5,755 nt of DNA from Cyanobacteria bacterium UBA8803. GTDB taxonomy: Bacteria; Cyanobacteriota; Cyanobacteriia; Cyanobacteriales; Coleofasciculaceae. Of the stretch, positions 1 to 5,755 are shown in pieces. The position numbers and the translations under genes are program-made. Location: NCBI GenBank assembly GCA_003505715.1, contig DNXU01000005.1:1-5755 (forward strand), given 5' to 3'. The first letter of the stretch is position 1, and the number at the start of each line of letters is the position of its first letter. The notes beneath the pieces were generated by a model. It had not been told where the DNA came from. It saw nothing but the letters and a program-made list of their open reading frames with translations, and searched no databases.

Positions 1-8
1 AAATTTGT

Positions 9-3000
9 TTAAGTCCCGTTAGTGTAGTAGGGTTGACCGTTCCTATTGGTGACAAAGACTCCCACTGGCATAGCATCAAGGAATTGCCTGAGTCGGTTCT
101 CACTTTCCCGCACTCGTGCATAAAGTTGGGCGTTGATAATCGCGATCGCTGCCTGAGATACGATTGCGTTTAACACCTCTAGCCTTTCTTTGGTAAAAGC
201 CCCCACGGTCAGATTATTTTCTAAGTAAATAATCCCTTGCAGTTGAGATTGATACAGAATTGGCAAACAAAGGATGGCTCTAGGTTGAGCCTGTTGAATG
301 TACGGATCGCTATTAAAGGGTTCAGCCACGGTAGCGTCATTTAAGACGAGATTCTCCTGGCTCCTGAAGACGTAGTGAACAACCGAGAGGGGTAATAAAT
401 CTGGACGGGTTTCAACGGGAATGGATTGTAAAACGGTGATGGTATTATCTGTAACCGTACCCGTTGCTTCGATGCAGAGCCGTCCTGCGGCAAAGTCTTT
501 ACATTCATCCTTCAGCAGCAGCACTCCTTTTTGCGCTGCCGCATTTTCTAATAAAAGTTTAACTAACTTACTCAACAAGCTTTCCAAAACAATTTCGCTG
601 GTAATAGCTTGGGAGAACTTGATAAATGTCCCCACGTCTAAGGAGGTGCTAAAACTGCCACTAGTCGTACTTCCCGTTGTGGTGCGAGTGGCATCAAGTT
701 GCTGGGTTTTGGGGTTTGGAGTTTGTTCGACTAGAAAAGGGTACTGGGTTTCTAAGTCTTTAACTTTAGCGATCGCTCCCCACCGGATATAGCCATAGTA
801 GGCATCGGTTAAGTAGGTTCTGCCAATCTTCTCTCTCCCGCACCCTAAATAAAATTCGGCAGCCAGTTCATTCCCTAAGGCTTCTTCCTGAACGTAACCC
901 TGCTCTCTGGCACCTGCAATGGCGCGATCGTAATACTCCATCGCTTCCCAATTTTGCTTCCTAATCCTGGCTCTTTCCGCTGCAATTAAATCGTATTTGT
1001 GTTGATAATTCATCGGCGCATGGCAGGCCCAGTGTTTTAATATCTCTTGATTACCTTCGACTTGGCTCAATAGTTTTTGGCGTTTCCTAGCCCAGAGATG
1101 AGCGCAAGTTTGCAGGAGAGTTAGAGACGAGTAGAAATTGTGTTCGGCAGCAATGATAGATCCCAAGACTGCTTGTTTATACCTTTCGGCTGCTCTAGTA
1201 TTTTCTAGTGCCTGATCTACATCCTTAAATAAATAAGCTAGCATCGTCTTGGCCAGATAAAGACAACAAATCACCATCTGGTTGTTGGCAGCCAATAACT
1301 GAGGTAGCTGGGTGGTTTCATCAAAGCTTTGGCCAATCAAGCGGTTGCGATCGGGAGCTAAGCCTTGTAAGTTTAAGACCAATTGATGCCAAATCTGGAT
1401 ATAGTTGGTATTGCCCTCCTGTTTGAACCTCTGCAACATATCAATGTAATTGACCATTTTTGCCCCAGTCACATCGAGAGGTTCTGCGGCAAAAAAGAGA
1501 TGATCGCAATAACGATGAGCATTATAGCTAGCAAATTCTAGATTACCAACGTCCAGTCCGCTTTGAATTCCTTCTAAGGCGATGGGAATGGTTTCCCTGA
1601 GATGCTCTCGCCAGAGTCGGACATAACCGCCAGAACCCAGATAAATTTTAGATTTTAGTTCGCTGGCTCGGAATTTATCGAACAAGAGCCAAGCGATGCG
1701 ATCGGCATGATATCCGGCATCAATATCCCCCATCACCGCACACAAAATCACGCCATAATGAGCAAAACCAAAAGCCGATATGCCAGAATAACCGTGAACG
1801 ATGGAGAGATTAACTAGCGTTGCCAGCGCTTGTAAATAGGTTGGGGTGTCAGCTTGGTAGCCTGCGGGAGCGATCGCCATTAGGATCTCCATCGCCGCCA
1901 GTTGATAAGGATCTGTTAGGACGGGAATTGTTTCTAAGTCCTCAAGGGTTGGTAAGACGATCGGCTCACCGCCACTGCTCGGTAAATTAGATAGGGAGAC
2001 ACCAAGGAGTTCCAGCACTTGTCGTCCCGTGGCGATCGCACTGAGCATCTGGTTTTGGCCGATATACAGCTGGATTTTTTGCTTGTAAACGCTAACGCGA
2101 TCAAGAAGCGTTGTGGCTTGTTCTAAAGCTACATTGGCAAGGGTTTCGGCACGCTCTAGGTGAGCATTGAGATATTCGGCTTCGATCGCCGCCACATGCA
2201 AATCTAGGGTTAGGGAATACTGGCTTTGCCAACTATCTGCGGGGAGGAGTTCTAAGCCTAGGGTTAAATACCTGAGAGCAGGTTCGTAAGCCGTCGCCGC
2301 CTTGGCTTTCTTCCCCGCGATGAGATTGAGTTTAGCTAACTTGACTTTTTCGCTTAAGTCAGCAATCAACTCAATACTCATATTGAGTTGGTTAACGATT
2401 TCAAAAATGTTTTCTTCAACCTCTGATTCTGAGATAGATTGCAGCAGGAGTTGGCCGATTTGGAGGTGAGTTTGTTGTTTTTGGGATTCGGGAATCAATG
2501 AATAGGCGGCTTGCTGGACTCGGTCGTGTAAGAATTTGTAACTAACTTGACCGAGTTTCGAGTTGAGGTTCTGGATTTTAGAGCTGATAAACTCGTCTTT
2601 TTCTACCTCTTCGTTAAAGACTAGGGGGATTTTGTAAGCTTCGCTTAAGGGTAAGACTAACCCCATTTGCAGTGCTGGGTAAAGTTGAGCTGCTGCCGCA
2701 CTCGGAGACTGCTCGTTCACAATAGAGAGAACATCTAGGGTAAATCTATCTCCCACGCAAGCCGCTAGTTTCAATATGTTTATTGTCGCTTGAGGTAGCT
2801 TGGCAATCCGTCCGGCTACCAGTTCTACCACACTCTTATCGGTAATCCCAATCGCCTGAATTTCAGCTAGGCTCCACTGCCAGGAAACGGTCTTAAAGTC
2901 AAACTTTAATAAGTTTTCCTGAGCAAGAGCTTGGAGTAATTGAGTGAAGAAGAAGGGGTTGCCGCCAGTTTTATTACAGATTAACTCAGCTAGAGGGTTG

Positions 3001-4676
3001 ATTCGTGTCGTGCGCTCGTTCAAGGTGTCAGCAATTAACTGAGTTACATCGGCTAAGCTTAACGGTTGCAAAACTATTCGATTAATTGCCGTATCGGTTT
3101 GCTCAATTTCTTCTAAGATCTGCATTAAAGGATGGGTAGGACTCACCTCATTATCCCGATAGGCACCAATGACGAGCAGGTATTGGCTATCTGGATCGGT
3201 GACCAAGAGTTGCATTAATTTCAACGTGGCTGAGTCTGTCCATTGTAAGTCGTCTAAAAAAATGACTAAGGGATGCTCTTTTTGGGTGAAGACTCGGATA
3301 AATTCTTGGAAAACCCGATTGAAGCGATTTTGTGATTCCGTTGGCCCAAGTTGAGGCACCTCTGGTTGTTGGCCGATAATTAATTCCACGTCGGGAATCA
3401 CATCGATAATGACTTGCCCGTTTGCCCCCACAGCGGTTAAAATTTTTTCCCGCCATTCTTGCAGTTTCTCAGATTTTTCCGTTAATAATTGACGCATCAA
3501 TGAGCTGAAAGCTTGAGTGAGGGAGGCATAGGGAATATTACGTTTAAACTGGTCAAATTTCCCAGAAATAAAATAACCGCGCTGCCGAGTGATGGGTTTG
3601 TTGACTTCATTAACAACTGCTGATTTCCCGATACCGGAGTAACCTGAAACCAGCATTAGTTCGCACCGTCCCGCTACAGGCAGGTTTGGTGTTGCTTCTG
3701 TCGATAGGTTATCTGGCGAACCTCCCCCGATCCGTTCAAAAGCAGCTAAGAGTAAATTGACCTGTTCTTCCCGACCATAAAGTTTTTGAGGGATGAGGAG
3801 TTGACTCCAAATATCGAGTTGTCCGGGGATAAAATTACCAATCCTACCTGTTGTAGTTAACAGATCCAAACAAATTTCTAAATCAGCTAACAATCCCGCC
3901 GCACTTTGATATCGGTCTTCGGCATTTTTAGCCATTAACTTCATCACCAGTTCTGATATGGCTGGGGGAATTTCTGGATTTAATTGCTGGGGTGGAATGG
4001 GGGATTGGGCAATATGGCTGTAAACTATCTCTAACGGGTCGTGGCTGGCAAAGGGTAATTGCCCTACGAGCATTTCGTATAAAGTGACGCCGAGAGAATA
4101 AAAATCAGTACGATAGTCGAGGGTGCGGTTCATTCTCCCCGTTTGTTCGGGAGACATATATAGGAGAGTCCCTTCAACAAAGTTGGGACTGTGGAAAAGG
4201 GGATTTTCTTTAGACAAGCGCGAGGCGATACCGAAGTCGGTGAGTTTAACCAGTCCGGTTTGAGGGTTGATGATAATATTGCTGGGTTTGATATCTTTGT
4301 GAATAATCTGATTTTGATGCAGGTACTCTAAGGCCTTGGTGAGTTGGGTGGCGATACTCAAACAGTTGATCAGGGGAAGTTTTTCTGTTTGCAGCAGTTG
4401 GGATAGGGAGTTGCCGCCAAAGTCTTCTAGAAGTAGGGCTAGACGATGATTAAAGGTTTCTAGGCTCAGGGCGGGAACAATGTTAGGATGATCTAAGGTT
4501 TGCCGAATTTGATATTCGTGCTTGAGGCGGGTAATAGCTTCCAGGGTCGGATATTCTGCTTTGAGAACTTTAAGGATGGTTGACTCTGGGTGAGTCGGTA
4601 TCTGTCCTCGATAGATAATCGTTTCGCTACCTTCGTACAGGGTAGAGTGGATTTGGTATGGAGAGAGGTTCTTCAT
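9..4676 (-). CDS. Multidomain Ser/Thr protein kinase - AAA ATPase - GAF sensor, stopped inside a PAS domain
   Basis: A cytoplasmic signalling protein of 1555 residues with no signal peptide or membrane segment. Residues 1-270 are a Ser/Thr kinase: ATP lysine K36 (ILKVLK), alpha-C glutamate E54, catalytic loop HKDIKPSN (D128, N133), DFG 147-149 and SPE 175-177. The glycine loop (YEGSETIIYRG) is degenerate. Residues 298-590 are an AAA_16/STAND-like ATPase with Walker A GYSGIGKS (345-352), Walker B VIFLDD (471-476) and GGNPFF (571-576). Residues 600-1310 form a helical, TPR-like region. A Ser/Thr-rich linker is followed by a GAF domain (about 1355-1515) and a short helix into a PAS start (MPVGVFVTNRNGQPYYTN) that ends at TAA. 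HstK-type cyanobacterial relatives normally carry PAS plus histidine kinase here, so the C-terminus looks truncated. I chose ATG 4676; an in-frame TTG at 4682 would add two residues. Neither has a clear Shine-Dalgarno. The gene is divergent from dusA. Input signal and substrate cannot be inferred. Confidence 0.93.
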   Translation of the reverse strand: MKNLSPYQIHSTLYEGSETIIYRGQIPTHPESTILKVLKAEYPTLEAITRLKHEYQIRQTLDHPNIVPALSLETFNHRLALLLEDFGGNSLSQLLQTEKLPLINCLSIATQLTKALEYLHQNQIIHKDIKPSNIIINPQTGLVKLTDFGIASRLSKENPLFHSPNFVEGTLLYMSPEQTGRMNRTLDYRTDFYSLGVTLYEMLVGQLPFASHDPLEIVYSHIAQSPIPPQQLNPEIPPAISELVMKLMAKNAEDRYQSAAGLLADLEICLDLLTTTGRIGNFIPGQLDIWSQLLIPQKLYGREEQVNLLLAAFERIGGGSPDNLSTEATPNLPVAGRCELMLVSGYSGIGKSAVVNEVNKPITRQRGYFISGKFDQFKRNIPYASLTQAFSSLMRQLLTEKSEKLQEWREKILTAVGANGQVIIDVIPDVELIIGQQPEVPQLGPTESQNRFNRVFQEFIRVFTQKEHPLVIFLDDLQWTDSATLKLMQLLVTDPDSQYLLVIGAYRDNEVSPTHPLMQILEEIEQTDTAINRIVLQPLSLADVTQLIADTLNERTTRINPLAELICNKTGGNPFFFTQLLQALAQENLLKFDFKTVSWQWSLAEIQAIGITDKSVVELVAGRIAKLPQATINILKLAACVGDRFTLDVLSIVNEQSPSAAAAQLYPALQMGLVLPLSEAYKIPLVFNEEVEKDEFISSKIQNLNSKLGQVSYKFLHDRVQQAAYSLIPESQKQQTHLQIGQLLLQSISESEVEENIFEIVNQLNMSIELIADLSEKVKLAKLNLIAGKKAKAATAYEPALRYLTLGLELLPADSWQSQYSLTLDLHVAAIEAEYLNAHLERAETLANVALEQATTLLDRVSVYKQKIQLYIGQNQMLSAIATGRQVLELLGVSLSNLPSSGGEPIVLPTLEDLETIPVLTDPYQLAAMEILMAIAPAGYQADTPTYLQALATLVNLSIVHGYSGISAFGFAHYGVILCAVMGDIDAGYHADRIAWLLFDKFRASELKSKIYLGSGGYVRLWREHLRETIPIALEGIQSGLDVGNLEFASYNAHRYCDHLFFAAEPLDVTGAKMVNYIDMLQRFKQEGNTNYIQIWHQLVLNLQGLAPDRNRLIGQSFDETTQLPQLLAANNQMVICCLYLAKTMLAYLFKDVDQALENTRAAERYKQAVLGSIIAAEHNFYSSLTLLQTCAHLWARKRQKLLSQVEGNQEILKHWACHAPMNYQHKYDLIAAERARIRKQNWEAMEYYDRAIAGAREQGYVQEEALGNELAAEFYLGCGREKIGRTYLTDAYYGYIRWGAIAKVKDLETQYPFLVEQTPNPKTQQLDATRTTTGSTTSGSFSTSLDVGTFIKFSQAITSEIVLESLLSKLVKLLLENAAAQKGVLLLKDECKDFAAGRLCIEATGTVTDNTITVLQSIPVETRPDLLPLSVVHYVFRSQENLVLNDATVAEPFNSDPYIQQAQPRAILCLPILYQSQLQGIIYLENNLTVGAFTKERLEVLNAIVSQAAIAIINAQLYARVRESENRLRQFLDAMPVGVFVTNRNGQPYYTNGT
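704..724 (-). repeat. Imperfect heptads in the linker before the GAF domain
   Basis: Three adjacent 7-mers on the plus strand, GGGTTTT, GGGGTTT and GGAGTTT, differ from the middle one by one base each. In the kinase frame they encode about TPNPKTQ (residues 1319-1325), a proline-rich linker between the helical region and GAF. It is a heptad-type repeat tolerated in a flexible segment; chance is possible with so few units. Confidence 0.35.
2554..2581 (-). repeat. Degenerate coding heptads in the kinase (SKIQNLNSKL insert)
   Basis: Read on the coding strand, this stretch divides into four 7-mers that each begin with C: CTAAAAT, CCAGAAC, CTCAACT and CGAAACT. They encode SKIQNLNSKLG, a peptide of seven-residue periodicity (SKIQNLN, then SKLGQ) at residues 699-710. 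It lies just before the conserved VSYKFLHDRVQQAAY block. Similar SKIQN peptides in cyanobacterial proteins come from intragenic heptad repeats. The units are diverged, so this is an inferred repeat remnant. Confidence 0.4.
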
Positions 4677-4750
4677 TAGCAAGAGGGCGAGTGGGCAAGC
4701 CCTGAATTTATTAACCGCATCATCTTCACTTTAATTATCTGCTTGAGACC
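4677..4750. promoter_or_regulatory. Divergent intergenic spacer with candidate promoters for both genes
   Basis: This AT-rich 74-bp gap separates the start codons of two divergent genes, so initiation signals for both should lie here or just inside the genes. On the plus strand TTTAAT (4730-4735) matches five of six bases of TATAAT and sits 15 nt before the dusA ATG. On the minus strand GATAAT (4739-4734) also matches five of six and would give the kinase a leader of roughly 50 nt. I find no convincing -35 box for either. The two candidate -10 boxes overlap head-on, so both could not be occupied at once. There is no clear Shine-Dalgarno; GAGA at 4745-4748 lies too close to the dusA ATG to be a normal one. 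The promoter calls are inference from short motifs. Confidence 0.35.
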
Positions 4751-5755
4751 ATGACCATAGCCATTTTGCCCAGCAAACTTACCATCAGCGGTTACCCCTT
4801 GAGTGTCGCGCCGATGATGGATCGCACCGATCGCCACTTTCGTTATTTCCTGCGCCAAATTACCCGCTGCACCTTACTCTATACCGAGATGGTGACTAGT
4901 GCTGCTATTCTGCATGGCGATCGCGATCGTTTACTAGGCTTCTCTTTAGAAGAGAAACCCCTTGCCCTTCAAGTAGGTGGCGATAATCCTCAAGAATTAG
5001 CTAAATGTGCCCGTATTGCTGAAGATATGGGCTACGACGAGATTAACCTCAACGTTGGCTGCCCTAGCAGTAGAGTACAAGAGGGTAACTTTGGCGCTTG
5101 CCTGATGGCGCAACCGGAACTAGTAGCCGACTGTGTGGCAGCGATGATAAAGGCGACAAGTCTGCCTGTGACAGTTAAACACCGGATCGGTATTGATGAG
5201 TGCGATCGCTACGAGGACATGGCGAACTTCGTCCGCATCGTCTCCGATGCAGGTTGCCAGCGCTTTACCGTACACGCCCGCAAGGCGTGGTTACAGGGTT
5301 TGAGTCCCAAAGATAATCGCACCATCCCCCCCCTACGCTACCCGGAGGTACATCGCCTCAAGCAGGAATTTCCCCACCTATTCATAGAAATTAACGGTGG
5401 ATTTATCAGTTTAGAGCAAGTGCAGGAGCAATTAAAGTTAGTCGATGCCGTGATGATTGGGCGGGCAGCCTACGATTATCCCTATCTATTTGCCATGGCT
5501 GATAGCAAGATTTACGGTGAAACAGTAACGCCCCCAACCCGCCATCAAGTTGCCGAAGCCATGGTGCCCTACATTGATTTCTGGGTAGCAAAAGGGATGA
5601 AACTCAACAAAATCACCCGCCACATGCTGCAACTATTCGCAGGGCAACCAGGAAGTAGAATTTGGAAGCGCCACTTAACAGAAAAATCCTGTTTATCTGG
5701 AGCAGGTTCTGAGGTAGTGCTTGAGGCTTTAGGGAAAGTAGGGATGAGGGATGAG
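4751..5755 (+). CDS. dusA: tRNA-dihydrouridine synthase A, 3' end beyond window
   Basis: An FMN- and NADPH-dependent enzyme that reduces uridine to dihydrouridine in the D-loop of tRNA; the DusA class acts at U20/U20a. The 335 codons run without a stop to the right edge. The TIM-barrel landmarks are all present: VAPMMDRTDRHFRYF (19-33), TEMVTSAA (45-52), ALQVGG (72-77), NLNVGCPS (99-106) with catalytic Cys104, FGACLM (114-119), VKHRIGID (142-149) with FMN-contacting Lys143, VHARKAWLQGLSPK (174-187), INGGF (214-218) and MIGRAAY (235-241). The C-terminal helical domain (ITRHMLQLF, WKRHLTEKS) binds tRNA in this family. DusA proteins are about 330-345 residues, so only a few codons are missing. 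ATG 4751 leaves the usual short lead before the APMMD motif; the next ATGs (4814, 4817) fall inside it. Arg25 replaces the Trp of E. coli DusA (MDRTDRH against LDWTDRH). No partner gene is visible. Confidence 0.96.
   Translation, partial: MTIAILPSKLTISGYPLSVAPMMDRTDRHFRYFLRQITRCTLLYTEMVTSAAILHGDRDRLLGFSLEEKPLALQVGGDNPQELAKCARIAEDMGYDEINLNVGCPSSRVQEGNFGACLMAQPELVADCVAAMIKATSLPVTVKHRIGIDECDRYEDMANFVRIVSDAGCQRFTVHARKAWLQGLSPKDNRTIPPLRYPEVHRLKQEFPHLFIEINGGFISLEQVQEQLKLVDAVMIGRAAYDYPYLFAMADSKIYGETVTPPTRHQVAEAMVPYIDFWVAKGMKLNKITRHMLQLFAGQPGSRIWKRHLTEKSCLSGAGSEVVLEALGKVGMRDE
5741..5755 (+). repeat. Heptanucleotide tandem repeat GGGATGA at the dusA 3' end
   Basis: There are two perfect adjacent copies of GGGATGA (5741-5747 and 5748-5754), and the next base also fits a third. 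The repeat forms the last visible dusA codons (GMRDE), just past the conserved family C-terminus. It resembles the short tandemly repeated heptamers (STRR) known from filamentous cyanobacteria. Its true extent lies outside the window. Confidence 0.5.

Larger units (their letters stand above)
142..5209. repeat. Six dispersed HIP1 octamers (GCGATCGC)
   Basis: Exact GCGATCGC palindromes lie at 142-149, 769-776, 1870-1877, 2032-2039, 4917-4924 and 5202-5209; only these octamers, not the DNA between them, are the feature. About 0.09 would be expected by chance in a random sequence of this length. HIP1 is the highly iterated palindrome of many cyanobacterial genomes, so this supports the taxonomic call. 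All six are inside the two genes; none is in the spacer or between about 2040 and 4916. Confidence 0.9.

Noticed and set aside
132..614. GAF domain as a bilin-binding cyanobacteriochrome
   Set aside because: No chromophore-type Cys-His motif is visible; the sequence resembles the generic GAF of multisensor kinases.
421..792. A 123-codon open frame on the plus strand
   Set aside because: It is antisense to the GAF and linker portion of the large kinase, which has clear domain support; the translated sequence resembles no family I know.
3187..3456. An 89-codon minus-strand frame, and a 61-codon plus-strand frame at 3169-3354
   Set aside because: Both overlap the conserved ATPase region (Walker B segment) in other frames and have no features of their own.
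4693..4702. Small inverted repeat GGGC-AA-GCCC in the kinase leader, as a terminator or regulatory hairpin
   Set aside because: The loop would be only two bases and the stem four; there is no T-run, so it is too weak to call.
4747..4758. Tandem GACCAT GACCAT spanning the dusA start codon
   Set aside because: Only two copies of six bases, one inside the coding sequence; no symmetry or known operator match.
4751..4810. dusA 5' end as an integration site for a genomic island or prophage
   Set aside because: The 5' end of dusA is a known insertion target in other bacteria, but there is no integrase and no att-like duplication here, and the dusA start is intact beside an ordinary divergent gene.
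4676..4858. A 60-codon minus-strand frame ending in TAATG against the kinase start, as if it were a translationally coupled leader peptide
   Set aside because: Its first 36 codons are antisense to the highly constrained 5' part of dusA, it has no recognisable features, and the one-base overlap with the kinase ATG is easily chance.
5406..5591. A 61-codon minus-strand frame
   Set aside because: It is antisense to conserved dusA barrel and C-terminal domain sequence (INGG, IGRAAY) and is best explained as a shadow.

Overview
The window looks like chromosomal DNA from a cyanobacterium, probably a filamentous one. Three things point there. The octamer GCGATCGC (HIP1) occurs six times in 5.7 kb. 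The main gene is a giant Ser/Thr-kinase/AAA-ATPase/GAF sensor of a type that is expanded in filamentous cyanobacteria. Short heptanucleotide repeats occur both in and beside the genes.

Layout: positions 9-4676 on the minus strand hold one very large signalling gene. From the N-terminus it encodes a Ser/Thr protein kinase, an AAA_16/STAND-like ATPase, a long helical TPR-like region and a GAF domain. The frame stops about 20 residues into a PAS domain. Relatives usually continue through PAS into a histidine-kinase module (HstK-type), so the carboxyl end appears cut short, possibly by a frameshift right at the window edge. Positions 4677-4750 are a 74-bp AT-rich divergent spacer. Positions 4751-5755 on the plus strand hold dusA (tRNA-dihydrouridine synthase A), open to the right edge but almost complete. 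Its last codons lie in a heptad tandem repeat (GGGATGA) that runs out of the window.

The two genes are transcribed away from each other and have no obvious functional link: one is a multidomain sensor, the other a tRNA-modification housekeeping enzyme. I see no RNA gene, CRISPR array, integrase, transposase or new multi-gene system here. The points most worth a second look are the broken PAS end of the kinase and the heptad repeats, two of which appear to have been absorbed into the coding sequence as linker peptides.
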